DNA from: Panorpa germanica
Lineage: Eukaryota > Arthropoda > Insecta > Mecoptera > Panorpidae
Direction: 5' to 3'
Length of the DNA stretch: 64,000 bases
Assembly (NCBI GenBank): GCA_963678705.1
Contig: OY783219.1
Coordinates: forward strand, 10,788,001-10,852,000
Below, one piece after another: positions 32,820 to 44,945 of the stretch. Position numbers and translations under genes: made by a program. A model generated the notes under the pieces. That model was not told the origin of the DNA. It worked only from the letters and a program-made list of their open reading frames with translations, and made no database searches. How positions within the stretch are numbered: position 1 is the first letter of the stretch; each line of letters opens with the position of its first letter.

Positions 32820-33110
32820 CACTATAGCCTATATTTACACTCCATCTTCATTTAAACTTAAAGCTAATGACTTCTCTTCTTTATATCCTCTTGTTCCCTA
32901 TTTCTGTCGTCTACTTCTCTTTTTTTCACTTCTTCCTTCCTTGCCTCCTATCAACACTTCCTCTATCTCTTTTTCAGTTTCTATCTTAAATTAGCATTTC
33001 CTCCTCATATGTTCTAGCATCTCTTCTACTCCATTACACCTTCAGCAGAGTCATCCGCTTCTTCTCGGTACCTTTCCCTTCTCCTCATTGAACATTCTAA
33101 AACTCTTTAT
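32820..33110 (-). mobile_element. diverged LINE fragment (family C-like)
   Basis: Pyrimidine-rich on the plus strand, as the reverse complement of the family C 3' region. No end is identifiable. Confidence 0.35.
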
Positions 33111-33359
33111 ATTTATACAAAATATATTACAGTCATGTTACAAAAAATTAAAACATATGTTTATATACCTATGTATGCTATAAATTAAAATAAAAACGTT
33201 AAATATCCACTATATACAGGGTGGCCCAATATTCAACGATAAGCGGGCACCAGAGGGTGGTCCTAGGATTAGTATATTTACTGATATACCAAGTTATGTA
33301 TCTATATGCAAGATAACATGGTCGGTAACATGGCATTGTATTTATTTTGTGTAAATGTG

Positions 33360-34125
33360 ATGAACATTTACTGGAGAAAAATTAGCATTATTAAAAGCAT
33401 TGAAAATTAATGAAAATATAAACAATAATAAAATTATAATAATAACGGATTCTTAAAGTATTTTAAAAAAATTAAATTCTAATGATTACAAATTAAATAA
33501 TGATATTTTCACATGCAAAACTAAGGAGCTGTATTTCAATATAATAAACAAGAATAATACCATAAAATGTATGAAATTGCAGACAAATTGGCAAAGGACT
33601 CAATAAATTTGAAAATTGAGATGAAAGTGAAATTACCTTTATATGAAATTTATAATATAATCAAAAAATTAAACTTCAATTTGAGAAACCAAGATTTCAT
33701 TAACAAAAGTCAGTTAAAAGGAAGAGATTATTATATGTTACATCCAAATTCAAGTAAAAGATGGTTTAGAAATGAGTTCCGCAAAATTATATAAACTATA
33801 ATTAGAATCAAAAGTAATCATTGTAAAACTCCAGCTCATCTGTACAAAATTAATATTAAATCCTACGATAGATGTCAATGTGGTGAAAAAGGAACTTTGG
33901 ATCATATTATATTTGAATGCATAAATTATAGTTTAGAAAGATCAAAATAGTGAAATATTAGATGTGACTAAAACTTTTCCTGTTAATACTAAACTTTTGT
34001 TAAGTGATTCAAAATTAATTAGTGAATTATTTAAATATTTAGAAATTTGTATTGTATAAAAAATGTTTGATGGTGGCTATGATGAATAAAAGTCAAGGTA
34101 AATAAATAAATAAATGAAAAAAAAA
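33360..34125 (+). mobile_element. LINE RNase H end and 3' tail (family B), decayed
   Basis: Plus-strand reading with stops gives EIADKLAKDSI, the last RNase H motif. CQCGEKGTLDHIIFEC and the family B tail (GGTGGCTATGATGAATAAAA) follow. This shows that family B has an RNase H domain, as in the I group of LINEs, and supplies the 3' part missing from the copy at 28.1-29.8 kb. Confidence 0.7.
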
Positions 34126-34424
34126 GTCGTCGAAGAAATGACTTAGCATCGGAAATAAGCAAAAGTTACTTAAATTTAAAAAAACAATGTATATCACAAA
34201 AACACGCGATGGTTTACAATTTCCCTATTATTATCTTAGTTAAAGTTAGACATTAGTGTGTAGATCATAATATTATTAAAACACGTCAAAAAAATAGGAA
34301 AAACCGTTGATTTTAATCACTATAAAAAAAACCAGGGACCACTTAAATATAACGTTTTGTTATCACCGATCGTATCGCTGTCATTGTACGAACTAGATAA
34401 TGCGTATCATTGCCAAAATTTGTG

Positions 34425-34432
34425 TATAAAAA
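34425..34432 (+). promoter_or_regulatory. TATA box of Try-9
   Basis: TATAAAAA 41 nt before the ATG at 34466. Confidence 0.7.
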
Positions 34433-34465
34433 GAAGCCAAATCCAGGCAATAGTACAGTAACAAA

Positions 34466-36486
34466 ATGTTGCGATTCTTGGTATTAGCTTCCTTCGTAGC
34501 CTGCGCCTTCGGTAAGTACCACTTTTATAATTAATTAATATTTCATAGATTTGTCGTAGAAACTACTGTTTATTACAACAATTTTACTGTTTTTATTAAA
34601 CTAAACTTTACTTCAATACTAAAATGAATTAGTTGTCATATACGTACGATATAATATTATGACTTTAATTTAAATTTAAATTCATATTTTACAACAGTTT
34701 GGTATCAACTATTTATGCATACAGTTAGATTCTAAATTTATTAATAAAATGGAATTCATTTAGAGGTTAGATCACATTCGACACAACAATCTGTATACAA
34801 AATACCTTCGCTAAGTTTGAAATTCCTTAAATGTAAAAAATAGCATTAAAACATTTGCTATATATTTTTTCATACAAGCTAAATCGACAGAGAATTTCGT
34901 AAGAAAATCTAATACTGTAGATAGTACTATATTTATTTAATATTTCTTGCCGTATCGCCTTAGTTTGTTCGATTACATTTTATTTATTTCTAACTTCCTA
35001 ATACTAACATATAAAAAAACCAAAGAAATATTACCGCCATCTTTTCTTGACTTTGTTGTCTACTCAATTTCAACACATGTCTTTTTTTTATCTATACCCA
35101 CCTCGTACGCCATCCTACTTTTCCTCCTCTTACCTTATATCCTGCATTTTATCTTCCCTTCCTCCAAACATTACTTGATTCTCTCTTTTCATTCCTAAGC
35201 CTGAACTTTACGATCATCCTAGTCTTCATATTTCCTTGTTCTTCCAGATACTCCAGTATTTTCCTACTCCCACAATCAGTACCTTTATTTATTTTGCCTC
35301 TTTTATATATACTTCTTGTTGTATCTTGCTTCCTCAATCTTTTACAGTTTTCTAATTGCTCCACATTCATATCACTTTCTTTTATTATTTCCAGAACCTC
35401 TCATCCTTCTTGTCGTTTCCTTTTTATCTCCTTCTTTTTTATGGATTTAGTAAGCAGTAGTTTTTTTATAACGATATGCAATGATAATTTCTACAACGCA
35501 CTGTATACATTATAGCAACTGTTTTATAAAGTAATCTCGAAATTTGAGAAATTATGATTTAATATAGTTATTTGTATCTCTGTTAGAACTCATTGTCTCT
35601 TATTGTATGAGTATCAGTGCTTCACATCAGCATACTATTATCTAGAGCGTTTTTATGCGGCTTGTAGCTTACTAATCGCGTTATACGAAGTTTTACTGTA
35701 TAGGAGCATTTTGATTTCATATACAGAATATTTCATTACATTTGAACATTGTATTTTTCAGGGTCAGTCATCCCCGATGCTCCCGTATTCCGTCTGGTCC
35801 CAATGTTGGACGGTCGCATTGTTGGTGGAGTAGACACAACAATTGAACAACACCCATACATCGTCTCAATGAGATTTGGAGGTAGCCACCGTTGTGGAGG
35901 TGCCATCATCGATGAAACCACTATTTTCACAGCTGCCCATTGCGTTGTTGGTATTGGCGGTACGTCATTGGTGTTCAATGCCGGAAGCACTTACAGATTA
36001 CAAGACGGACAACTTCGTGCATCTGCAGTCATCATTGTCCACCCCAGATACAGTGGAAGCACTTTGGACTATGACTTTGCTGTTGTAAAACTTGCACAGC
36101 CATTGGAACTTGGTTCAACAGTTATACCCGTTGGTCTCCCAGAACAAGACCAAGACCTTCCAGCTGGACTCGAAGTAGCCGTCAGTGGATGGGGTGCACT
36201 CAGTGAGGGAGGATCTTCCCCTAATGTCCTTCAAACAGTCACCGTCCCAATTGTTTCCAACGAACAGTGCAACATTCCATACAATGGACAAGTTACTCCA
36301 CGCATGTTCTGCGCTGGAATTCCAGCTGGAGGCAAAGACGCTTGCCAAGGAGACTCTGGTGGCCCAGTTGTTGCCGATGGAGAACTCGTCGGTGTTGTAT
36401 CTTGGGGATTCGGATGTGCTCGTCCAGGAGTTCCAGGAGTCTACTCTCGCATCGCTTCCGTCCGCGATTGGTTCGATTCTTTGTAA
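34466..36486 (+). CDS. Try-9, secreted trypsin-like serine protease (2 exons)
   Basis: S1 trypsin of 256 residues. Exon 1 is 34466..34511 (MLRFLVLASFVACAF) and exon 2 is 35762..36486. The 1250-nt intron is in phase 1 with a TTTTTCAG acceptor. The propeptide is 18 residues long (ends VPMLDGR) and Arg34 precedes IVGG. The triad is present: TAAHC, DYDFAVVKL and GDSGG. Asp189 is present (KDACQGDSGG), and SWGFGCARPG follows. The frame stays open a few codons upstream of the acceptor, so a start inside the intron (35749) would be wrong. Exon 2 is relatively GC-rich for this window. It is nearest to Try-4 in sequence and opposite in strand to Try-8 and Try-10. Confidence 0.93.
34945..35430 (-). mobile_element. 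LINE C-terminal fragment (family C) in the Try-9 intron
   Basis: Minus-strand frame with KFRLRNEKRESSNVW, matching RFRLGNEEKGNRYW of the fragment at 22.0 kb. Pyrimidine-rich sequence surrounds it on the plus strand. Ends are not clear. Confidence 0.5.
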
Positions 36487-36568
36487 ATTATTGCAGTTTG
36501 ATATTCAATTTAACGCTCATGAACAATTCTTTTCCTTGTAATACACAAATGTATATTTACTTTTAAGT

Positions 36569-36574
36569 AATAAA
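36569..36574 (+). terminator. poly(A) signal of Try-9
   Basis: AATAAA 83 nt after the stop codon. Confidence 0.6.
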
Positions 36575-36746
36575 TGATTTTACTTCATATAAAATATGTG
36601 CTTGACTTTTATTTTCTTTACAGTTATTACTTTGTTACAATATACAAGTAACTTATATTCAAAGAACTATATTTCTCCATAATATTATTGCTCCACTGAA
36701 CAAATTTTACATATATTTACAAGTTGTAATTACAACAAATTTTTTA

Positions 36747-36915
36747 GACGACATGGATGGCGAGAATATTGATGCTTGGCGTGATTGGTGTGTCTTCGAA
36801 TCCTGGGTTTGATTGTTAATAAGTTCAATTGATTATGGACATACATAATCATAAACTTATCAAGCAGCGGTGTGGTTGACATATATGAAAAAAACATGTA
36901 TACTATATTTTGGCG
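36747..36915 (+). repeat. tRNA-derived SINE copy
   Basis: Head ATGGCGAGAATATTGATGC and decayed B-box (GGGTTTGATTG), then the shared core ATTATGGACATACATAATCA and AGCAGCGGTGT. Confidence 0.6.
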
Positions 36916-37160
36916 TTATAAACTGCTAGAATAAAATTATGCAAATATTAATGATTAGACAGAGTTGAAAAGCTTTCTCTGTGATGTCACTTATCTAGAG
37001 GATTCGTTGGGCTATATAAAACATAATTTTTTAAAGAAAAGTTGTTACAACAAATTGACATATGGGTTTTTTGCCGCGTTTAAACAATTTTAAAGCAAGT
37101 TGTAAAGAGCAAAGTACAAAAAAGTACCTGCAAAATTGTCAATTGAAAATAATATAAAGA

Positions 37161-37335
37161 CTGTGGGCGAGTGTATTGATGCTTACTTGTTCTGACCAGA
37201 GTTATATTTTTTGGGTTTAGTTGTTATTTAGGTAAATTGATTATGGACATACTTAATCATAAACCTAATAGGCAGCGGTGTCATGCATCTATACGAGGCT
37301 GCGACACCATAAAAACTGGCAATATAGTAGGAGAT
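37161..37335 (+). repeat. tRNA-derived SINE copy
   Basis: Starts CTGTGGGCGAGTGTATTGAT. The core is ATTATGGACATACTTAATCA followed by GGCAGCGGTGTC. It is in the same orientation as the copy 400 bp upstream. Confidence 0.6.
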
Positions 37336-37339
37336 TGTC

Positions 37340-38640
37340 GGTCAAACAATCGCAGATAGACTGACGTTACATAAATTAAAAAAAGGCTTGCTGAACCTAT
37401 ATTCAAATGTGTTCCAGTTGATGTGAGACTAAAATATAAAGTAATTTACTTTGAAGACTTTTTGATTTCGAGAATCGTTAAAATTATTTAATGCTTTCTT
37501 TGAGAGACCTTACAGATATATATATTTCAGGATTGCCCTAAAGTTTTTTGGTATACTTAAAAACATTCTGTCTAGAGAAAAGACCCATCCTTGTTTCGTC
37601 ATTGTATAGACTTATTATCAATACTTAATACCCAAACCCAATACCCAATTTCAACGCATAATTTGGACGAAATCTGTAAAAATTTTGTTTATGGCACAGG
37701 TAACGTACATCAACTACAAGGACATTCTGCAATTTTTGTATTATTATTTCAGTCAATTCTTCTTCCCTTTCTGAGTAGGAAATTAGATACAAGTATTGAT
37801 TATCTACAAAACCTAAGAACTATTTTTACGATAACGTAAGAAAACTCACACATGATATTTTCAAATTAGCCAACACTACAAAAACCCTTTCACACTGCGA
37901 CCGTTTACTTGTGATTTTTACTTGGAACTCTTTAGTAGTGTGTAGCCGCCTTAAGGTCTTTATCATGATAGCAAGTTTCAATTTTAATGTTTATTTATAC
38001 ACCACTGTAAGTATTCATAATATGGTTGGTTTATGGTCAACTACATTCTACTCGCAGTCGTATGTTTTTGGAACAAGCTGGGATGCATGCAAATTCGTAC
38101 ATAACGTGAGCTGCCGCCTTGGTGTTTATTATTTCTTTCAAAGCGGATCGGTGAGAAGCAGAAATCATACATAACATGACAAGCACTTTTATTACCACAA
38201 ATAGAGTAATGTAATTAATACACATTAGAGTAGAAGCTTAATTTGTTATCAATTATTGTAGTATTATGTAGCAACAAAGGCTTGTATTTATTTTAACTGT
38301 GATAAAGAATTTATTATTGTTATTGTTTAAAAAGAAGTTAACAATATGACCAGGATAGGAATATTGTAATGTATTAAAAAAGTGTTTAATTTGATATAGA
38401 GGAAAATGTACCCGAATAATTATTACTCTAAAGGAAAACTTGGATAAAACTTGAAATACCATATTTCGAGGACTTCTTCGAAGAAACCTTTCAACTAAAT
38501 GAAAATAAATCGCTCCTTTTAATGTTAAAATTTTGATAGATAACTCGGTTTTAATTGCCAATTTGCTCAAACATACATATGCTAAGTGCGGGGTAGAGGA
38601 TTATTGAGTTAATAGCAAAGAAACACATTAATTATTTAAA
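37340..38640. other. intergenic, nothing recognised
   Basis: Short chance reading frames only. No similarity to the proteases or to the repeats named here. Confidence 0.4.
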
Positions 38641-38650
38641 GTGATAATTA

Positions 38651-38656
38651 TTTATT
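38651..38656 (-). terminator. poly(A) signal of Try-10
   Basis: Minus strand AATAAA 37 nt after the stop codon; another AATAAA overlaps the stop itself. Confidence 0.5.
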
Positions 38657-38692
38657 AGAAAAGTTGAAATTAAAAACAGTTATTACATAAAT

Positions 38693-40010
38693 TTATTGTT
38701 GATTGATCCAGTCAATGAATACAGAGACTTGTGTGTATACTCCAGGTTGAGATGGTTGAGCGCATCCGAATCCCCAGGAAACGAGTCCTACAAGTTGACC
38801 GTTAGCAACAACTGGGCCACCAGAGTCTCCTTGGCAAGCATCCTTTCCTCCGGCATCAAGACCAGCGCAGAACATGTTTTCTGTTACTAAATTCCATAAT
38901 AAAGAATTGCAACGGGCCCTTCCTACAACAGGAACAGTGACTACTTGCAGAATATTGGGAGATGGACCACCTTCCCATAGTGCTCCCCATCCAGTGATAT
39001 CTACTAATTGACCTTCATTAAGTTGGGCTCCAGCAGCTGGTAGGGCAATTGGTTGAACTCCTTCTGACCATTGAAGAGGACTTGATAATTTTAGTACAGC
39101 GATGTCAAAATCTAGGGTCTCGTCATCGTAATTGGGGTGGAGGGAAAAGCTGGCAAGAGAAATGACTTGTCCATCGGACTGTCTGTTGGTGTGACCAGCA
39201 TTAATTGATAAAACGCTAACACTGCCCGATAGTCCGTAAACGCAATGTCCTGCTGTTAACACTGTATCCTGGCTAATGATGGCAGCTCCACAACGATGGC
39301 TTCCCCAGAAACGAAGAGAGACTTGCCATGGGAACTCTTCAATGGTTGTATCTTCACCACCAACAATGCGTCCATCTAACCTAGGAAGAATTCTTGGCAC
39401 GGCTGACCCTAAAATAGAGAAATAATATATAATCAGACAAAACCAGCATTTCATGATTATCTCTACCGAAACGGTACAAACAAATCATCTCATTGAACAA
39501 ATGTATTCTTCTTTGGTGTGTTGTTCTTATGTGTTAATATATTCATGGGAGCCGACATTTAAATAAATATTTCAAATAAGTAATAATGGGATCTATCTTG
39601 TGTTAATGTCAGTCAATGGCTTTGGGTGAACTTTTTAACCTTATTTTGTCAGAAATGTGTAATTTTACAGGGCGTCTTTAAAAAGTAACATAATTTAGTC
39701 TTAGAAATGTATCTATCTTGTACATAGAATCTCTGGTGCAAAATGAATCTTGAAATTAGCATGTATCGTGCCAGCAAGTTTAAATTATTTATTTTGGCGC
39801 TGTATTATAAAAAAAGTAGAAAATGAACCTTAAAATTGGCTTTTAGCAAGCTAATAAGATTAAATCTAGCTAAATTAGATTACTCGTTTGTAAATGTCAA
39901 AATGGCAATATTTTGACTATATCTACTTATAAGAAAAGAATAAATAGTACATTGATGAACTTACCAAAGGCGCAGGCCACGAAGGAGGCAAGTAGTACAA
40001 ATCGAAACAT
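38693..40010 (-). CDS. Try-10, secreted trypsin-like serine protease (2 exons)
   Basis: S1 trypsin of 253 residues. Exon 1 is 39965..40010 (MFRFVLLASFVACAF) and exon 2 is 38693..39408. The 556-nt intron is in phase 1. The propeptide SAVPRILPRLDGR ends at Arg29 before IVGG. The triad is present: TAGHC, LDFDIAVLKL and GDSGG. Asp189 is present. Its upstream region is unbroken and matches that of Try-11 for more than 200 bp, so it serves as the empty-site reference for the transposon at Try-8. A decayed Try-12-type first exon lies 2.2 kb upstream in divergent orientation. An ATG just upstream of the acceptor makes exon 2 look like a complete gene, but the intron and signal exon are conserved in all paralogs. 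Confidence 0.93.
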
Positions 40011-40045
40011 TGTTATTTCTATATTCAGTTCTGATAATGCCATCG

Positions 40046-40053
40046 TATTTATA
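40046..40053 (-). promoter_or_regulatory. TATA box of Try-10
   Basis: Minus strand TATAAATA 36 nt before the ATG, in the context CATATGGTATAAATACG shared with Try-11. Confidence 0.75.
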
Positions 40054-40239
40054 CCATATGAAAACATAATGTTACTGATAATGTATGTGTATAGGATAAT
40101 ATCTAACGAATGCAATATCATTATTTTGATGTTATAAATATATTTTGGCAACTTGATGAATATCTTTGGGTTTTTCATGCCCGTACCATGTTTTGATCAT
40201 GTGAAACCTTACATTTATATTATCAGATTTAATGTATCT

Positions 40240-41690
40240 TTATATGCCATCATTTATAGTTATACAAAGTGAAACTTTTTAAAATGTATCTATAGCTTGA
40301 TGAAATTAAATGTTTTTATGTTATATTTCCTATACAAACAGTTACGTTTTTGCAATATTTATCTTTAATTGATAGCTCTATTTAACCCTTTTGTTTAAAT
40401 ATTTATTTGAGTGCATCATTTTTGAAAATAGTTAGTCCTTAAAACAATATATACATTTGCAAGCACATATATACATTTACAAAACTGTTAATAAATGCAT
40501 GCAATATTAATATTCGTATATCAATATCTTGCTTTTATTTGTTTATTTTTTAATATTTATTTTATTTGTGCATCAATTTTTAAAAGTTTTGCTTTTATTT
40601 TTAATTAATGTTAGAATTAAGATTTCTTTGTCTTAATTCATTTATATTTTATGTAAACATCTCTTGTTTATATGATCCACTTCTCTAGAGTTCGACACTA
40701 CGTATTTGGTCCTAATTCGTTCTTATCGCTTCAACACTCAAACCTACAGCACGCTTAACGTTTTGGTGCATTTACATAAAATAATAAATACACATATTTT
40801 TATTTATAACTAAAACCGCGAGTTACATTTACTTAGTGTCGTAACTAGTATTCTTGGTAACTAAAGTATTTAATCAATTTATATGTAATTCAATAGTCTA
40901 GTTTAAAATAAATGTAATCTAAAAAAGTTCTGATGTTTTGCTGTGTCTTTTGATATAAATAATAAATTGCTATTTATTAATTAATAGCTAAAAGGCCTTT
41001 CATAACAAAATTGTGCGCCCACTAAGCTATTGAAAGGTACTGAGCGACATTTCGAGAACTTGGATATTGCCGACACGCCGTAGCAGCTTATAGATCTCTA
41101 TAAGGTCCAAACTCCACAACCAAAAACAATATATACATTTGCATTACATAATTTTATTATTTCAAAATACTATTATGAGCAGAACTCACTTTCTTGTTTT
41201 AAGTATGTGTTTTTCCCCATTCCATTTTAAATTCTTATATCGTTGTTCCTTTAATAACTTCATTATTTATCTTCCAATACCCTTGTATCTTTATGGGTTT
41301 ATTAGTTTTTATTTTAACAACAACTGCAGTATGATCTGATATAAGAATTGCCTCTACTGCGAAACCCTTTATTGCATTCCTTGCTTCTTTTTGAAATGTA
41401 TATTCCATTTATCCAAGAGGAAGGAAGAACTTTTCCCTATTAAACGAGAACTGTACCTTGTTACTGTGTATTCCAATTGTATAGAGTTAATTCAGTCCTC
41501 TTTTTAGGGCATATTTTTTATTTTTTAGTTATGCTCTATTTATTTATTTAGAATACATAGTATAATTATCCACACAAATTAAAAAAAATGTTATTGGACA
41601 ATTATGACAGGATTATGTTTTATTATTTTTAGCCCAACTTTTACAGATCATAAATAAAAATAATTATCAAAATGTTATTAATTTAGATTA
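40240..41690. other. spacer, nothing recognised
   Basis: AT-rich sequence between Try-10 and the relic exon. The first part continues the similarity to the Try-11 upstream region; then no features. Confidence 0.4.
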
Positions 41691-41692
41691 TT

Positions 41693-42240
41693 AATCAAGA
41701 TGAATATCAACTGTGAATATATATTTCTGGATTTTCTATTTTTGTTTTACCATTTCAAAACACGTTTTTTTGAGAGTGTTATTTATCTTATTAAGGAATG
41801 ATATACAAAAACAGAGTTATCCAAAAAACCCAAGGTTTAGGTATCTTAAATCATTCCCCCTACTATTTTAATTTTATTTTTAAATTAATAGCATATAATT
41901 CAGAATTAAATTTACGTTTCCTTTGCCTTTTTAGAACCTTACAAAGTCCAATGTTTCAAAATTAAAAATATTAAATTAAGAAAAACGAATATGACAAGGA
42001 ATGCCTATTCTAAAAGCCTAAAATCTAGATTAAAATATTAAATAAAAACGTAAATCAAATATCAGAACAGTGAGAGGGAATGAAGCTTTAGTATCCGGAT
42101 GGAATGGCACGAAGATAACCCAGATGAAACATAATTTTAGAAAGTTAAGTTATTAATATAGTATAGTATAAGTTATTTTAGCAGAATAAATTGTTTGGTT
42201 TGTAACTAAATTCGTTTGCTTCTATTTTTGGTAAGTTCAT
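41693..42240 (+). pseudogene. decayed 5' end and first exon of a Try-12 paralog
   Basis: This stretch matches the promoter-side sequence and exon 1 of Try-12 (45.27-45.58 kb), for example TTGAGAGTGTTATTTATCTT and GGATGGAATGGCACGAAGAT. The exon copy is at about 42186-42230 and ends in an intact GTAAGT donor. Its ATG is ATA, one base is missing (45 nt instead of 46) and TAA interrupts the frame. No protease exon follows. A dispersed repeat (41998-42090, also at 58.43-58.51 kb) has inserted into the promoter part. Confidence 0.75.
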
Positions 42241-42861
42241 TGCTTAGGTTGTCTTCTTTACTAAATATATATTTGCATAATGACACCCTTAAGGTTAATG
42301 ACCTCATCCGGATTGTTAAGCTAAATAACGTGTTACCATCACCCATATTCAGAACAACCAACAATGCTAGTTTTCCAACTATCGGCAATAAATGAACTAA
42401 TTTTTTTGGTGCAGTGACCAACAATTATAAAACGAGTACACTTATTACTGTAATCAATTGAAACCGTCAAAATGACCGCTCTTGTTGAAAGACCCTACAA
42501 TATATACTCGTATTTATTTTAACTGTGATATAAAAAAATGACATTCGTATAGCTGAATGAAAAGCTACGAATACAACTCGGAAAGTAATGTTATAAAGAA
42601 TTTAATTTTAAATAATTAAGAAAGATTGTAGGCACTTTTGATACTCGTCAAAAAGTAACTGGCCTTTTCTTTTAAACATTTTAAGTAAACTGTGAATTAT
42701 TCGTAACCTTTAATGTTAAAATTTGGTAAATAAATCAGATGTTAAATACAGTTATGCGACTGTTTTTAGATATGAAATGTTACATAACTGTGATATAAAG
42801 GTTTATGTAGGTTAAATCAAAGAATCATATATATATATATATATATATATAAAGAGAATTA

Positions 42862-42867
42862 TTTATT
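42862..42867 (-). terminator. poly(A) signal of Try-11
   Basis: Minus strand AATAAA 34 nt after the stop codon; a short (AT)n run (about 42828-42850) follows. Confidence 0.5.
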
Positions 42868-42900
42868 AAAAAAGTAAAATTTAAAAATATTGTATTAAAT

Positions 42901-44277
42901 TTATTGTTGGGCGATCCAGTCAATGAATTCGGAGACTTGTGTGTATACTCCAGGTTGACCTGGTCTAGCGCATCCGAATCCCCAGGAAACGAGTCCTACA
43001 AGTTGGCCGTTAGCAACAACTGGACCACCAGAGTCTCCTTGGCAAGCATCCTTGCCTCCTTCATCAAGACCAGCGCAGAACATGTTTTCAGTGATCATAT
43101 TACTTAACAAGTTATTGCAACGGTCTCTTCCTACAACAGGAACAGTGACTACTTGAAGAGTGTTGGGGGATGGACCACCTTCCCATAGTGCTCCCCATCC
43201 AGTGATATCTACTAGTTGACCATCATCGAGTTGAGCTCCAGCAGCTGGTAGGGCAATTGGTTGAACTCCTTCATTAAATTGAAGGGGGGAGGCCAACCGT
43301 AGAAGAGCAATGTCAAAGTCAAGAGTCCAATCATCGTATTGTGGGTGGAGGGAAAAGCTAGAAACTCCAATTACTTGACCATTTCCTGTTCTGTCGGTGT
43401 GTCCTGCATTGATTTCCAAATTGCCTGTAAGTCCAACGACGCAATGTCCTGCGGTCAGGATTAAATTTTCACTGATGATGGCTGCTCCACAACGATGGCT
43501 TCCCCAGAAGCGAAGAGAGACTTGCCATGGGAACTTTTCAATGGTTGTATCTTGACCACCAACGATGCGTCCATCTAGCCTAGGGGCGAATCTTGGCACG
43601 GCTGACCCTAAATATAAAATTAAAATATAATATAACATCGTTAACATTTTATGAGTATTAGCAATAAGCTAATCTAACAGTTAATGTATTCATAATAAAA
43701 ATCATCTGCGGTTTTAAATGATTAATAACTTTCCAATTGTTAAAGTGCGTCGTTAAATACTTGCAAATTATAAAATACAACCAATACTGAGACGTAAGCC
43801 ATGGTTTGTCAAATTAGCATGGCCAAGAAGATTAATGACAATGACCTCAAGACTAAGAATGAATCATACTGGAGCTTCGAAACATCTAGTAAGAAACAAA
43901 ATCATTCCAAACCCTAAATGCGAATGTGGTGAAGAAGAGGCAGACCCTGACCACATTCTGTGGCAATGTTAAAATACAGCAATGGCAAGAAATGGACTCC
44001 AAAGGGCGGTGCTACAGACTTCGCAGACGCTTCCTGTTAACACCGCCTTTTTGATTGAGAAACTGAAATTTATAACTGCAGTAGCCATGAATAGATCATT
44101 CTTGTTGTCTGGATATAACGTATAAGAAGAAGCAGAACAATATTAGGGGCGATAAAAGGCTACCCTCTCGGCTACTCGGGCTAGGAAGCCCGAGAAACTA
44201 TATATAAAAAAAAATACATAGGTAAACTTACCAAAGGCGCAGGCCACTAACGAGGCAAGTAGTACAAATCGCAACAT
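42901..44277 (-). CDS. Try-11, secreted trypsin-like serine protease (2 exons)
   Basis: S1 trypsin of 250 residues. Exon 1 is 44232..44277 (MLRFVLLASLVACAF) and exon 2 is 42901..43607. The 624-nt intron is in phase 1. The propeptide SAVPRFAPRLDGR ends at Arg29 before IVGG. The triad is present: TAGHC, LDFDIALLRL and GDSGG. Asp189 is present. Three residues present in Try-10 after the His57 region (SGSVSVL against TGNL) are missing, which accounts for its shorter length. A family A LINE fragment has inserted into the intron in opposite orientation; its poly(A) tail ends about 17 nt from the 5' splice site, leaving GTAAGT intact. It shares a promoter with Try-8 and Try-10. Confidence 0.93.
43785..44214 (+). 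mobile_element. 5'-truncated LINE 3' end (family A) in the Try-11 intron
   Basis: The best preserved family A copy. The plus strand codes CECGEEEADPDHILWQC, a stop, then the C-terminal tail, the conserved 3' UTR end (CTAGGAAGCCCGAGAAACT) and A9. The 5' limit is approximate and I could not settle the target duplication. Confidence 0.75.
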
Positions 44278-44312
44278 AGTTATTTCTATATTCAGTTCAG
44301 ACAATTCCCTCG

Positions 44313-44320
44313 TATTTATA
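44313..44320 (-). promoter_or_regulatory. TATA box of Try-11
   Basis: Minus strand TATAAATA 36 nt before the ATG. Confidence 0.75.
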
Positions 44321-44720
44321 CCATACGAAAATCTAATGTCATTGATAATTCGTATGGGATAAAATCTAACAACAAATGCGTTATCAATATTTTGTTGTTA
44401 TAAATATATTTTGGCAACTTGATGAATATCTTCGGGTTTTTCATGATCATACCATGTTTTTATCAGTGAAACCTTACATTTATCTATCAGATTTAAAGTA
44501 TCTTTAAATGTTATCATTTATAATTATAGAAATTGAAACTAATACTAATAAAAATAGTTTGATCAAATTTACTTTCTAACAATATTGACAACGTTCTAAA
44601 TTTATTATATTAACTTTAAAAACAGTTATGTGTATTTAAAAATCATTTTACTTAAAAGGAGTTATCTATTACATAAAACGTTCTGTCGCCTAGTTTAAAA
44701 GAAATAGATTAATAGAAAAC

Positions 44721-44945
44721 ACTGTGGCGAGAGCATTGATGCCTGACGATATTGCTGTGTCTTTGCGTTCAGTTCACTCTTTTTCTGGGTTTGGTTCTTA
44801 TCAAGTTAAATTGATTATATTTAAGTATAATCATAAATGTATTACGCAGTGGACTAGTATGATGTCACGACAACATAAATACTGCCAACATAGCAAGAAG
44901 TCGTCGATGATAAGACTCTGCACCGCAAATAAGCCGACGGTAATA
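44721..44945 (+). repeat. tRNA-derived SINE copy
   Basis: Starts CTGTGGCGAGAGCATTGATG. The core is ATTATATTTAAGTATAATCA and CGCAGTGGACTAG. B-box decayed. Confidence 0.55.

Noticed and set aside
39409-39454. ATG upstream of Try-10 exon 2 as the real start (MKCWFCLIIYYF)
   Set aside because: It lies in the intron. The TTTTAG acceptor at 39409-39410 and the 46-nt first exon with TATA box are conserved in Try-8 and Try-11.
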